This document shows positions 17,701 to 28,239 of a stretch of 64,000 nucleotides of DNA, piece after piece. Position 1 is the first letter of the stretch. Each line of letters starts with the position of its first letter. Source of the stretch: JAEULH01 sp963789785 (lineage in GTDB: Bacteria > Pseudomonadota > Alphaproteobacteria > Rhodospirillales > Defluviicoccaceae); assembly GCA_963789785.1 (NCBI GenBank), contig CAWBNC010000011.1, positions 196,047-260,046 on the forward strand, given 5' to 3'. A model generated the notes under the pieces. It saw only the letters and a program-made list of their open reading frames with translations. It was not told the DNA's origin and did not search any database. A program made the position numbers and the translations under genes.

Positions 17701-18612
17701 CAAGATGGGCAGGTTTTCCGATACGAAGACGGACAGGCTCCGGACGGCAAAGTCGAAAAAGCTCCCTGCTCCGGGCGCCAATCCCTGATCTTGTCCATTG
17801 CTTACGACGCCTCCGGGCAGCGCATCGCGACCACCTCGCAAGACGGCACGGCAAAGGTATGGGACGCCGCAACCGGCAAGCTTCTCGCGGGTCCGCTTCG
17901 CCACGACGGTGGCAAGCAGAACGCGGTTTTTTCCGGCGTCTTCAGTCGCGACGGCAAGCACGTGCTGACGGGATCGTTCGACGGAACCGTGCGCGTCTGG
18001 AATGCCGAAGACGGTTCGGAACCCCCTGTAAAGATCGAGATCGGAGAGCCGGTTCTTGACGCCGTGTACAGCGACGACGGCCAACATGTCGTTGTCGAGA
18101 CGCTCCAGGTGCCGGACAAACCTGTCGCCGAGTCATCTTTCTTCAAGAGGCCAGAGGACAACCTCTTCAAGACAACGAAGGCCCACTGGGATATCGCGCC
18201 GGCGAGGTTAATCAAGAAGCTGAAAATAGACGAGCCTGAAGGACGCTCGACCTTCAGGCACAACGTCACCCTTCCGCCTGGCGAGGCTCCAGACCAATTC
18301 TCCACGGCGGTGAAGGAGGACCTGAAACTTCTTCCAATCGGTTTACCCGACATCGAAGAAGTGGTAGTGACCCCTGGAGGCAAACGCCTTATGACCCTTT
18401 CCACCGATGGGTCCGTGCGCGTATGGAAATGGCCGCCGGACGACGTTTATGAACTTGTTGACTATGCCAACGAGGTCGCCGACCGGCAGTTGGAGGGCAA
18501 CGCAAGGAAACTAAGCGATGTCGAACGCCAATCCATGGGCTTGGGCCAGCGCGCACTGTCCTTCGAGGAGAGATGGCTCAGGGCGACTATACGGTCGATC
18601 CCGCGCTTCTGA
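14784..18612 (+). CDS. STAND NTPase with membrane helix and WD40 repeats (one frame shift)
   Basis: About 1,270 residues after repair of a shift near 16060. The N-terminus CPYRGLASFSEKYREYFFGR is the nSTAND1-type entry motif. Walker A is GPSGVGKSS, Walker B VFVFDQFEQYF, and LISIREDALHELEYLRDRLPG follows. Then come a helical/winged region, an acidic coiled coil (about 405-440), one membrane helix (AVAIIAVALFAVALAAAVSA, about 445-465), and roughly ten WD40 repeats with endings such as AKVWDAATG and VRVWNAEDG. STAND proteins assemble when their sensor, here the WD40 part, meets a ligand. The ATGA overlap with the SIR2 gene suggests sensor and effector are made in a fixed ratio. Function in defence is inferred. 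Confidence 0.82.
16309..16356 (+). repeat. In-frame 24-bp duplication in the STAND-WD40 gene
   Basis: Two adjacent 24-base copies (16309-16332 and 16333-16356, differing at three positions) encode NNWLFKPV twice. They lie between the membrane helix and the first WD40 repeat. Confidence 0.85.
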
Positions 18613-19470
18613 GCCGACATTCGGATGCCCTTGGCAACCGCGCAAGGAAGTCGAAAACCAGGGCATCGATACCGTGCTGCGGCAGGTCGTTATGTCCGCC
18701 GCCTTCGATCCAGCGGGCGACCTTCGGCTCTACCGCTGCATCGTAAAGCGCGCGGCTGAACTCGATCGGCACGATCCGGTCATCTTCCCCGTGGATGAGC
18801 AGCAGCGGCGCCCCGATCTCCGCGACCTTCGCGCGGCTATCAAAGCGGTCGCGGATCAGGGTCCGCACCGGCGCGAAAAAGTAGCGACGGGCGGCGACGT
18901 CGACCACCGACGACGGCGCGCCTTCGCCGATGACCGCCGCAACCGGCCGACCTTCCGCCGCGCGTTCGGCGGCGACGTGAATGGCGAGAGCGCTTCCGAG
19001 CGACTCGCCGTAGAGCACGGTCCGCTCCGCCGCCACGCCGTCCGCCTCGACAAAGCGCAGCGCCGCCCGCGCGTCCTCGTACAGCCCCTGTTCCGATGGA
19101 GTCCCCGGATTACCGCCGTAGCCGCGATAGCCGACGAGGAGCACGCCGAGCCCGGCGTTGAGATAGGGACGGACCCGCTTCACCCGCCCCGAGATGTTCC
19201 CGCCGTTGCCGTGGAAGTAGACCATCGTCCGCTGGCCGTCGCGGGCCGGCTTGTACCACGCGCGAGGGCAAGTCCGTCCGCCGTTTCCAGCGTCACTTCG
19301 CGCATGTCGCCGGCCCCCGCCGCTCCCGGCGTGCCGACATGGGACGAGGGCAGGAAGAGGATGTTGCGCTGGAAGACATAGAGACCGCCGACGACCGCAA
19401 GGTAGCCGGCGGCGACGCAGACGAGCGTGATCGCGATCATGCGTCTCGTGCTGATGGGTAAAGCAGGCAC
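18587..19470 (-). CDS. Alpha/beta hydrolase, membrane-anchored (one frame shift)
   Basis: About 293 residues after repair near 19255. The N-terminal membrane helix is MIAITLVCVAAGYLAVVGGLY. The hydrolase core has YFHGNGGN (oxyanion region), the nucleophile elbow LYGESLGSALA, the acid in LLLIHGEDDRIVP and the His in EGGGHNDLP, a complete Ser-Asp-His triad. It resembles the Bem46/YfhR group of serine hydrolases; the substrate is unknown. The start may be GTG at 19470 or ATG at 19440. Its 3' end overlaps the 3' end of the convergent STAND gene by 26 bases. Confidence 0.78.
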
Positions 19471-19485
19471 GCGCGGCAGAGCCGT

Positions 19486-19665
19486 TCAGCGCCCTTCATG
19501 CGCCGCCCCGTCGGCCGGGGGCAGCTCGTCATCCTCGAACAGGATGCGGTAGGCGGCGCCATCGAGATCGTCATACTGCCCGGACTTCAGTGCCCAGAGA
19601 AAGCCGCCGAGGCCGATCAGGCCGAGGACGAGCGCCGCCGGAATGAGATAAAGAAGAATGTCCAC
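19486..19665 (-). CDS. ccoS: cbb3 oxidase assembly protein CcoS/FixS
   Basis: 59 residues from a GTG at 19665. One membrane helix (LIPAALVLGLIGLGGFLWAL) is followed by the conserved KSGQYDDLDGAAYRILFED, diagnostic of FixS. It is needed to insert cofactors into the cbb3 oxidase. It starts one base after the ccoI stop and closes the ccoGHIS set. Confidence 0.92.
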   Translation of the reverse strand: MDILLYLIPAALVLGLIGLGGFLWALKSGQYDDLDGAAYRILFEDDELPPADGAAHEGR

Positions 19666-19666
19666 G

Positions 19667-22186
19667 CTAGGAAGCGCTCCTGCGGTTCAGGCGCAAGGCA
19701 TTGGCGATGACCACCAGTGAGGACGTGGACATGGCGATCGCGGCGATCAAGGGTGTCACCAGCCCCGCGACCGCGAGCGGGATGGTCGTCGCATTGTAGA
19801 TAAAGGCGAGGCCGAGGTTCTGCTTGACCAGACGCTGCGCCCGGCGGGCGACATCGAGGGCCTCGACCACGGGGGCAAGCCGGTCGCCCTGGAAGACGAG
19901 ATCGGCGGCGGTCTGGCTGACGTCGACGGCCGTTGCCGGCGAAATCGAGACGCTCGCCGCGGCCAGAGCCGGGGCGTCGTTGAGCCCGTCGCCGACCATC
20001 AGCACCCGCGCGCCGCCGGCGGCCAGCGCCTCCAGCCGGCGCACCTTGTCGCCCGGGGTGCAGCCGGCCTGCCAGGTCGCGATGCCGACCTCGGCGGCGA
20101 CGGCGGCGACCACCGCCGGCCGGTCGCCGGAGAGAAGCTCGATCGTGTATCCTCGTTGTTGCAGAGGCTGTCACCACCGCGCGCGCGTCATCGCGCGGCG
20201 CATCGGCGAAAACGAAGCGCACCGGCGATTCACCCGGTCGCGCCAGCCACAGCTCCGGACCGGCCTCGCCCATGCCTTCGCCGTCCGGCTCTGCGCCGCT
20301 TCGCCTCGGCACCGACGAAGGCGCGGCTGCCGAGGCGCATGATACCATCCGCCGTTAGCCGCTCCAGGCCGGCGCCCGGCACCTCGCTCACATCGCCGGC
20401 GACGGCGACGACGATGCCGTGCGCCTCCGCGGCGCGCACCAGGGCCCGGGCAAGCGGATGGCGGCTTGCCGCGGCCAGGGCCGCCGCCTGCGCGAGGGCG
20501 GCGCGATCGTCGTCCCGCCGGATCCCGTTCGACGAGGCGGGCCGGCCGAGGGTCAGGGTTCCGGTCTTGTCGAAGACGATCGTATCGACGCCGGCCAGAC
20601 GCTCGAGTGCGGTGCCGGACTTGAGCAGGATGCCGCGACGGAGCAGGCGCCCCGAGGCGATGACGTGTACCACCGGCACGGCAAGGGCCAGCGCGCACGG
20701 GCAGGTGATGATCAGCACCGCGATGGCGATGAGCAGCGCCTCCTGCCAGGCGGCGCCGGCTCCCAGCCACCAGCCGAAAAAGGCGAGCAAGGCAAGGCTG
20801 TGGACGACGGGCGCGTAAAGCCGCGCGACCCGGTCGGCCAGCGCGACATAGCGGCCGCGCTGCTGTTCGGCGGCCTCGATCAGCCGGGCGATTTCGGCGA
20901 GCAGGGTGTCGTCGCCGACCGCGGTGACGACGACCGTGAGCGGCGCGGCCAGATTGAGGGTGCCGGCGAACACCCGCGTCCCGGACGCCACCGGCTTCGG
21001 CACGCTTTCGCCGTCGATGAGCGCGGTGTCGACCTCGCTGACGCCGGCGGTGACGCGCCCGTCGATGCCGATCCGCTCCCCGGCGGCGACAAGCACGGAC
21101 ATTCCCGGCTCGACCCGCGCCGGCGCCAGGATCCGCCTCTCGCCGCCCGAACCAAGGACGGTGACGGCTTTCGTGCCGAGCGCCAGCAGGTGCTCGGCCG
21201 CCGAGCGGGCGCGGCCGCGAGCGAGCAGATCGAGGTAGCGGCCGACGAGGAGGAAGAACAGCAGGCCGATCGCCGAGTCGAAGTAGGCGTGCTCGGCGCC
21301 GCGCGCGGTCTGGTACAGGCTCATCGCCACGGCCAGCAGGACGCCCAGCGAGATCGGCACGTCCATGTTGGTCCGGCCCATTCGCAGCACTGACAGCGCC
21401 GAGCGGAAGAACGGGCCGGCCGGCGTAGGCGATCGCGGGCATCGCGATCAGCGCCGAGATCCAGTGAAGCAGGTCGCGGGTCGCCGGCCCCATGCCCTGA
21501 CTTGCGCCGGCCCAGATCGATACCGAAAGCAGCATGACGTTGCCAGCGGCGAAGCCGGCGACGGCCATCGCGCGCACCAGCTCGCCCTCGCGCCGCCGCC
21601 GCTCCGTATCGATGCGCTCGGTGTCGAACGGGACGAGCCGATAACCCAGCCGCCTGACCGCGTCGACGAGCCGCTCGCCCGTCGGTCTCCTCGGGCCGCC
21701 AGGCAAGGGCGAGGCGGCGGGTGGTCATGTTGACGCGGGCGGAGATGACGCCGGGCTCGCGGGCGAGCACCAACTCGATCAGCCAGACGCAGGCCGCGCA
21801 GTGCAGGCCCTCGACGACCAGGCTCACGTTGCTGCGCCCTTCGCCGGTACGGACATGGCTGGCAAGATCGACGCCGCCGCTGTCCCCGGCGTCATCCTCC
21901 GGCTTGAGCGGGCGCTGGTCGGGATCGAGGGTCCGCCGGCGGTAGTAGTCCGCAAGGCCCAGCCCGGCAACGAGGCGGTAGGCGGCGGCGCAGCCCGAAC
22001 AGCAGAACCGCCTTCGCCGTCGCCGGGCAAGTCGCCAGCGCCTCGGTCGGCGGCGGTCGCCACGGGAAGCCCGCAGTGGAGGCACGGTCCCGCTGCGCTG
22101 GGCCGGGTGGCGGCGTGGGCGCCGACGCTCGGCTCAACGCCCAGCTCATCGGCAACCGCCGCTGCCCGCGGCGTTGCCGTGCTCAC
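19667..22186 (-). CDS. ccoI: Copper-transporting P-type ATPase CcoI/FixI (about five frame shifts)
   Basis: Delivers copper for assembly of the cbb3 oxidase. It starts at a GTG (22186) that overlaps the ccoH stop. The N-terminus has CLHCGLP and FCCSGCAAAYRLV, then the metal-binding motif GLHCAACVWLIE. Core motifs are IDGESVP, the ion-site CPC in LIITCPCALALAVP, the phosphorylated Asp in VFDKTGTLTLG, and MVGDGLNDAPALAAA. The C-terminus ends IANALRLNRRSAS. Shifts are inferred near 22030, 21680, 21410, 20300 and 20160, because homology hops between frames without loss. Total size is about 830 residues. Confidence 0.88.
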
Positions 22187-22690
22187 GGAATGAAGAGTCG
22201 TCGCGTCGCCTCGAAGGTGTCGGTATCGCGTCGGGCGGTGACATGCGCGTCCCACTGGCCGGCGAGCGGCAACGACACCGTTCCAGCGTAGACGCCCGAC
22301 GCCGCGATGATCGAGGTTCAGCGTCCGGTCGAAACCCTCGGCGGCCGGGCGGATCAGTTGCCGCTTCGATCTCCAGGCGATCGAGCGGCTGGCCGTCACG
22401 ATCGACGAACGCGAGCCTGACCTCGGCTTCGCGCGCCGCCCCGGCTGCATGCGCTTTGGGCGTAATCTCAATGTTCATCCGCCAGCCCCGCTTCGTCTGC
22501 TCCCGGCCGGCGGCGAGGGTGTCGTTGTAGCGCAGGCCCTTGTTGTAGGCGTCCTCCGTCTGCAGGCCGGGGAAGGTTCGAACCGCGAGCGTCGCCATGA
22601 GCCATTCACCGCGATGACGAGGACCATGGCCGCGACGAAGATCCACGGATACCACCAACCCGCGCTGGCGTGAGCGGGCCACCGCCTCAC
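22183..22690 (-). CDS. ccoH: FixH/CcoH family assembly protein (about three frame shifts)
   Basis: About 169 codons. It begins with a GTG overlapping the ccoG stop. One membrane helix (WWYPWIFVAAMVLVIAVNG) leads to a periplasmic part with EDAYNKGLRYNDTLAAG, the conserved FixH motif. The C-terminus YAGTVSLPLAGQWDAHVTAR ends in FEATRRLFIP at a TGA inside the ccoI start (GTGA). Shifts lie near 22600, 22360 and 22290. It helps assemble cbb3 oxidase together with CcoG, I and S. Confidence 0.85.
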
Positions 22691-24284
22691 CCGCCACCGG
22701 CGGCCGCCTGCACCTTGGCCGCGGCAGCGCCACCAACGTTGGCCGGCCCGTTGAAGATGCCGCGCACCGTCTCGCTCTCGCGGGTGTTCGACGTCAATCA
22801 GGTAGAAAGTGAAGTCGGTCTGGACGCTGTCGAGGCTGCTGACCGGCGCCTTGACGAAGAAGCGGAAGCTGCTGACGTCGTCGGGCGCGACATCGAGTTC
22901 GACGTACGGACCGGGTTCCAGATGGTGGCCGAGCACCGCGATCTCGGCACCGATCAGGCCGTCGGTGGACAGCAGATAGGTTTTCGGCTCGCGAACCATG
23001 TTGACGATCTTGATCGTGTAGCCGTTGCGGATCGAGCCGTCCGACAGCTTGACGTAGAGCGGTTGGCGGTCCTGCAGGACGTTGACGTGCAGCCGCGACC
23101 GGGTCGACAGGCCGACGACCATGACCGTGGCGATCAGCAGCAGGAGCACGGCATAGGCGATGGTCCGCGGGCGGACGAGGCGGAAGCGGGTCTTTTTCTC
23201 GCCATCGGCGCGGGCGAGCCTGATTGGAGATCGAAGTCGTAGGTGATCAGTTCGGGCGGGAGGCCGAACCGGCTCCATCACCGAGTTGCAGGCGTCGACG
23301 CACAACGCGCAGCCGATGCAGGCCATCTGCTGACCCTTGCGGATGTCGACCCCGGTGGGGCAGACCTGCCAGCACAGGCCGCAGTCGACGCAGTGGCCGC
23401 GACCCTCGAACGACTGGCCCTTGCGCGCGCCGCCGCGGGGCTCGCCGCGCCAGTCCTCGTAGGTGACGACCAGCAAGTCCTCGTCGAACATGGCGCCCTG
23501 GAACCGCGGCCACGGGCACATGTAGATGCACACCTGCTCGCGGGCCCAGCCGGCGAGGACGTAGGTCGTCGCGGTAAAAAGAAAGACGAAGCCGTAGATC
23601 GCCGTCGTTGCCTGGCCGGTGAAGAAGTCGTGGACCACGGTCGGCGCATCGTTGAAGTACATGATCCAGGCGCCGCCGGTGGCCAGCGCGATCAGCATCC
23701 AGGCGCCGTGCTTGGCGATCTTCTTGCCGACCTTCGCTCCGGTCAGCGGGCCCTTGTCCAGCTTCATCCGGGCGTTGCGGTCGCCTTCGATCTTGCGCTC
23801 GACCCACATGAACAGGTCGGTCCAGACGAGTCTGCGGGCAGGTAAAGCCGCACCACACCCGGCCGAACAGCGCGGTGACGAAGAACAGGCCGAGCGCGCC
23901 GAGAATGAGCACCCCGGTCAGGTAGTAGATTTCCTGCGGCCAGATCTCGAGGCCGAAGAAGTAGGCGCGACGCCCCGGCATATCGATCAGCAGCGCCTGG
24001 TCGGGTGCCCCCGGGCCGCGATCCCACCGGAGCCACGGGCCGATGTAGTAGAGGCCGAGGAGGACGCCGAGCGCTCCACCACTTCACCTTGCGCCAGGTA
24101 CCCTGAATGCTGCGCGAGTAGATGCGGTCGCGATCGGCGAAGAGTTTTTGCTTTTCCGGCGGCTGCGAGCCGCCGCCCGCTCCGTGCCGTCACCGCCGGC
24201 GCCCGGTCGGATCTTGCGCTGCTTCTGGCGCAGGCCGGTACCGTCGCCGGGAGTTTTCAGAAGGGCCGTGTCCGCGGTCGCCAT
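22687..24284 (-). CDS. ccoG: Cytochrome oxidase accessory protein CcoG/FixG (several frame shifts)
   Basis: About 530 residues. After a hydrophilic N-terminus (MATADTALLKTPGDGTGLRQ) comes LFADRDRIYSRSIQGTWRKV, then membrane segments with PGRRAYFFGLEIWPQEIYYL. Two 4Fe-4S motifs are visible: CVDCGLCWQVCP and CIGCALCVDACN. A C-terminal beta-rich domain ends at VQAAAGGG. CcoG is a copper reductase thought to supply copper for cbb3 assembly. Shifts are inferred near 24200, 24065, 23835 and 22770, with a compensating pair between 23270 and 23220. Confidence 0.88.
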
Positions 24285-24510
24285 CCATGGATCCTCAGTC
24301 GTACGCGCGCCGGGCTTGCACTTGCTGGCCGCGCGCCTGTAGTGGGCGGACAGGCCGCCGCTTCACAGCGCCACGGCCCCGCCACATCGGTCGAGCGCAA
24401 ACGCCCGACACCGCGACCCCTGAAGTTCCGTCTCTGCCGTGTTTATTAGAAGACCTTCATGAGTGCAAGATCCGCAAAGATCGGCTTTCGCCTGGCCCGG
24501 CGCCGAAGCC

Positions 24511-25381
24511 TCACTGGCCGCCGCCGAGCGAGTGGACGTAGACCGTGACCTGCTTGATCTCGGCGTCGGTGAGGCCGCGTGTCCAGGGCGGCATGACGCC
24601 CTGGCGCGGCTTCGTCACCTGCCGAACGATGTCCGCCTTGGTTCCGCCGTAGAGCCAGATCTGGTCGCTGAGGTTCGGCGCGCCGAGCTCGTTGTTGCCG
24701 CGGCCGAGTTCGCCATGGCAGGCGACGCAGTTCTCGGCAAAGACCTGCGCGCCCTCCTCGTTGTCCGCTCCCGCGCCGGACAGGGCCAGAACGTGCTCGG
24801 CCACCGCGGAAATCTGCTGCGGCGTCAGGATCCCGTCGGCGCCGAAGGCCGGCATCTCCGACTGGCGCGCCTCCGGATCGGCCGTCGTTGCGGATGCCGT
24901 GCATGACGGTGGTGTGAATGGCGTCGAGGGTGCCGCCCCAGATCCAGTCGTCGTCGACAAGCGCCGGATAGCCGCCGGGCCGTCCCGTCGCACCGGTTCC
25001 GTGGCACGGCGCGCAGTTGTTGGCGAAGACCGCGCGGCCGCCGACGGACGCGATCTGGAGCAGATCGGGATCGTTCACGATCTCGCCCATCGGCGTCGTT
25101 TCGATCTGCTCGACCCAGTGCGCCCTGCTGGCCGTCATCTCGTCGATCCGGTCGCGGACCGCTGCCCGGGACGAGTAGCCGAGGAGGCCGTGGGTATAGC
25201 CGTTGAACCACGGCCACGCCGGATAGAGGATGGAATAGATGACGGCAAAGACGATGCAGGCGTAGAACACATAAAGCCACCACTTCGGCAGCGGCGTGTT
25301 GAGCTCGCGGATCCCGTCCCATTCGTGGCCGGTCGTTTCCGTCCCCGTCAGGGCGTCGAATTCTTTTTCTTGCGCCATCAT
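24511..25381 (-). CDS. ccoP: cbb3 cytochrome c oxidase subunit III (one frame shift)
   Basis: About 290 residues with one membrane helix (WWLYVFYACIVFAVIYSILYP) and two class I cytochrome c domains, with heme sites NCAPCHGTG and NCVACHGELG. GVMPPWTRGLTDAEIKQVTVY carries the second distal Met. It passes electrons from soluble cytochrome c to CcoO and CcoN. A shift near 24885 must be undone. The tandem ATGATG start overlaps the ccoQ stop. Confidence 0.92.
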
Positions 25382-25540
25382 CGTTCTCCCTCGTCATCCC
25401 TGAACGGGATGCGAGCATCTTCTTCGAAACGTTTCTTGTTCTTCGGCCGGTAGGCCCAGAACACAACCCCCACGAACAGAATGATCAGCCAGACAACCCA
25501 GAGGGATGCCAGCGTGTTCCCATATCCCTTGCAGATCCAC
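25378..25540 (-). CDS. ccoQ: cbb3 oxidase subunit CcoQ (one frame shift)
   Basis: A small membrane subunit of about 53 residues that stabilises the oxidase. A GTG at 25540 with AGGAGA upstream starts VDLQGIWEH. After a shift near 25515 the frame continues LASLWVVWLIILFVGVVFWA and YRPKNKKRFEEDARIPFRDD, the characteristic CcoQ tail. Position between ccoO and ccoP agrees. Confidence 0.82.
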
Positions 25541-25551
25541 CTGCTGCTCTC

Positions 25552-26272
25552 CTAGCGGAAACTGGGTTCGGCCTTGTACTGGCTGAAATCGACAAGCGTG
25601 CCCAGCATCTGCAGGTAGGCGATCACCGCGTCGAGCTCGGTGACCCGGCCCGGATCGCCGTCGAAGTCGCCCACCACCGCCTTGGGGTAACGATCGAGGA
25701 GCGCCGCGGTATCGCCGTCGCCGGTGGCCTGCGCCTTCAGAGTCGTTCTTGGCCTCGGCGATGTCGGCGTCGGTGTAGGGCACGCCCACGATCCTCAGCG
25801 CCTGCAAATGCTCCGCCACGTCGCCAAACTTCAGTTCCGTACGGGCGAGATGCGCATACGGCGGCATGACCAACTCCGGCACGACAGCGCGCGGATCCTG
25901 GAGATGCAGCGCATGCCAGTCGTTGGAATACTTGCCGCCGACCCGGGCCAGATCCGGCCCGGTGCGCTTCGAACCCCACTGGAAGGGGTGGTCGTACATG
26001 CTTTCCGCGGCGAGGCTGTAATGACCGTAGCGCTCGTCCTCGTCGCGGAACGTCCGGATCATCTGGCTGTGACAGAGATAGCAGCCCTCGCGGACATAGA
26101 TGTTGCGTCCCGCCAGCTCGAGCGGGGCATACGGGCGGACCCCTTCCACCTTCTCGATCGTCTGCTCCATGGTGAACAGCGGAACGAGCTGAACAAGGCC
26201 GCCGATCGCGACCGTGATCAGGACCGCGACCGAGAGGATGATGACGTTCTTTTCGAACAGTTCGTGCTTCAT
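25552..26272 (-). CDS. ccoO: cbb3 cytochrome c oxidase subunit II (one frame shift)
   Basis: About 240 residues. It starts MKHELFEKNVIILSVAVLI with one membrane anchor. The heme c site is GCYLCHSQMIR, followed by PFQWGSKRTGPDLARVGGKY, and MPPYAHL carries the axial Met region. A shift near 25740 separates AEAKND from the true C-terminus, which reads VIAYLQMLGTLVDFSQYKAE before the TAG at 25552. It receives electrons from CcoP and passes them to the CcoN heme centre. Confidence 0.93.
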
Positions 26273-26289
26273 GATCGGCGATCCCGGCC

Positions 26290-27789
26290 CTATTCGGCTG
26301 CGTTGGGAGCGACCGCCGCGCGCGGCCGCTCGAAGGTCGCTTCCGTGCGGAGATCGCCGCGGACGGTGCGGACCAGGTTGTAGACCATGACCAGGGCGCC
26401 GATGAGGAAGAAGAGCCCGCCGATGGCGCGGATGACGTAGTAGGGGTGCATCGCTTCGACGGTCTCGATGAAGGAGTACTGCAGAAAGCCGAGGTTATCG
26501 TAGGCCCGCCACATCAGCCCCTGCATGATCCCCGAGATCCACATCGCCGTGATGTAAAGCACGATGCCGATGGTCGAGATCCAGAAGTGGTAGGTGACCA
26601 GCCGGAGCGAGTACAGCCGCTGGCGGTTCCACAGCCGCGGGACGAGGAAGTAAACCGCGCCGAAGCTGATCATGGCGACCCAGCCGAGGGCGCCGGAGTG
26701 GACGTGGCCGATGGTCCAGTCGGTGTAGTGGCTGAGCGAGTTGACCGCCTTGATCGACATCATCGGTCCCTCGAACGTGCTCATGCCGTAGAACGCGACC
26801 GAGACCACGAGGAAGCGCAGGATCGGGTCGGTGCGCAGTTTGTCCCAGGCGCCGGACAGGGTCATGACGCCATTGATCATGCCGCCCCACGACGGCATCC
26901 ACAGAACGATGGAGAAGACCATACCGAGCGTCTGGGCCCAGTCAGGCAAGGCCGAATAGAGGAGGTGGTGCGGACCGGCCCAGATGTAGATAAAGATCAG
27001 CGTCCAGAAGTGGACAATGCTGAGCCGGTATGAATAGATCGGCCGCTCGGCCTGCTTCGGAATGAAGTAGTACATCATGCCGAGGAAGCCGGCGGTGAGG
27101 AAGAAGCCGACGGCGTTGTGGCCATACCACCACTGGGTCATCGCGTCCTGGACGCCGCCCCAGACGATGTAGCTCTTGGTACCGAAGATCGACACCGGCA
27201 CCGCCATGTTGTTGACGATGTGCAGCATCGCGATGGTGATGATGAAGGCTAGGTAGAACCAGTTGGCGACGTAGATGTGCGGCTCTTTGCGCCGCATGAT
27301 CGTGCCGATATAGCAGACGAGGTAGGCGACCCAGACGATGGTCAGCCACAGGTCGGTGTACCACTCCGGCTCGGCGTACTCCTTGCTCTGGGTGATGCCG
27401 AGGACATAGCCCGAAGCGGCGAGGACGATGAAGGCCTGATAGCCCCAGAACACGAAATTGCCGAGGGCGGCGCCGCCGAACAGCGGTGCGCGGCAGGTGC
27501 GCTGGACCACGTAGAACGAGGTCCCGAGCAGGGCATTGCCGCCGAAGGCGAAGATGACCGCCGATGTGTGGACCGGCCGCAGGCGGCCGAAGGTCGTCCA
27601 GGGCAGGTCGAGGTTGAGCACCGGGTAGGCGAGTTCGAACGCAATGTAGGTTCCGACGAGGAAGCCGACGACGCCCCAGAACATCGTCGCGGTGACGAAC
27701 TTGCGGATGACCTCGTCTTCATACACACCGGGATACATGCCGGGATCGTTGCCTGCGCCCACTGCCCCTGTGGCCACCGCTGCGCTCAT
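26290..27789 (-). CDS. ccoN: cbb3 cytochrome c oxidase catalytic subunit I
   Basis: 499 residues, uninterrupted, with about twelve membrane segments. It holds the low-spin heme and the heme-copper centre that reduces O2. Conserved His-containing stretches include GRLRPVHTSAVIFAFGGNAL, WWYGHNAVGFFLTAGFLGMM, GPHHLLYSALPDW and DWTIGHVHSGALGWV. The start at 27789 is preceded by GGAG. It is the first gene of the eight-gene ccoNOQPGHIS series, probably one operon, used for respiration at low oxygen. Confidence 0.96.
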   Translation of the reverse strand: MSAAVATGAVGAGNDPGMYPGVYEDEVIRKFVTATMFWGVVGFLVGTYIAFELAYPVLNLDLPWTTFGRLRPVHTSAVIFAFGGNALLGTSFYVVQRTCRAPLFGGAALGNFVFWGYQAFIVLAASGYVLGITQSKEYAEPEWYTDLWLTIVWVAYLVCYIGTIMRRKEPHIYVANWFYLAFIITIAMLHIVNNMAVPVSIFGTKSYIVWGGVQDAMTQWWYGHNAVGFFLTAGFLGMMYYFIPKQAERPIYSYRLSIVHFWTLIFIYIWAGPHHLLYSALPDWAQTLGMVFSIVLWMPSWGGMINGVMTLSGAWDKLRTDPILRFLVVSVAFYGMSTFEGPMMSIKAVNSLSHYTDWTIGHVHSGALGWVAMISFGAVYFLVPRLWNRQRLYSLRLVTYHFWISTIGIVLYITAMWISGIMQGLMWRAYDNLGFLQYSFIETVEAMHPYYVIRAIGGLFFLIGALVMVYNLVRTVRGDLRTEATFERPRAAVAPNAAE

Positions 27790-28239
27790 GAGTTGCTCCA
27801 CACCCTGGAAGATCCGCATCCGGACACGGCTTGGCGCCCGCCCGATTTGATTAGAACAAAACCAAGATGATGAGAAGGGAATATTCGCCATGAAAACGGC
27901 AGACGCGCGAGCCGAGCCGCCAGCAAAGTTATCGCGCCGCCAGCAAAGATATAAAGTCCGGGTGTAAAGCCGGGTATGCTCCTTGCTTCGGACAAATCGG
28001 ATCCCGCGTGCCCGCGCGTGCATTAGAAAGTCCGCATGTTATGGGCATAATCGAACAGAGTCAACACATTGGCAGCTGGTTGCGCGGCGCGATTTTTGCT
28101 TGCAGCCTCGTTTCACCGCAAGCGAGAGGCGGCGGGGTTTTCTTAAAATGAAAATCAATCGCAAAAACTATTTGCGGTTTCTTTGCAGATGGCGAGAATC
28201 AACCTCGGTTGGGCAGCTGATATGGGCGGGGAGATCGAC
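27790..28239. other. Divergent intergenic region between ccoN and the gamma-glutamyltransferase gene
   Basis: Relatively AT-rich, consistent with promoters for both genes. It contains a candidate anaerobox near ccoN. A short inverted repeat CGCAAA-AACTA-TTTGCG lies at 28160-28176, about 65 bases before the transferase start. No credible ORF. Confidence 0.5.
27847..27860 (-). promoter_or_regulatory. Candidate FNR/FixK-type site upstream of ccoN
   Basis: TTGATTAGAACAAA resembles TTGAT-N4-ATCAA with one good half and one degenerate half. It sits about 60 bases before the ccoN start, a sensible place for activation at low oxygen. Low certainty because the second half-site deviates at two positions. 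Confidence 0.35.

Noticed and set aside
14784..18612. Programmed frameshifting that makes two proteins from the STAND gene
   Set aside because: No slippery heptamer or strong hairpin is evident at the shift point, and many ordinary genes here show the same kind of break.
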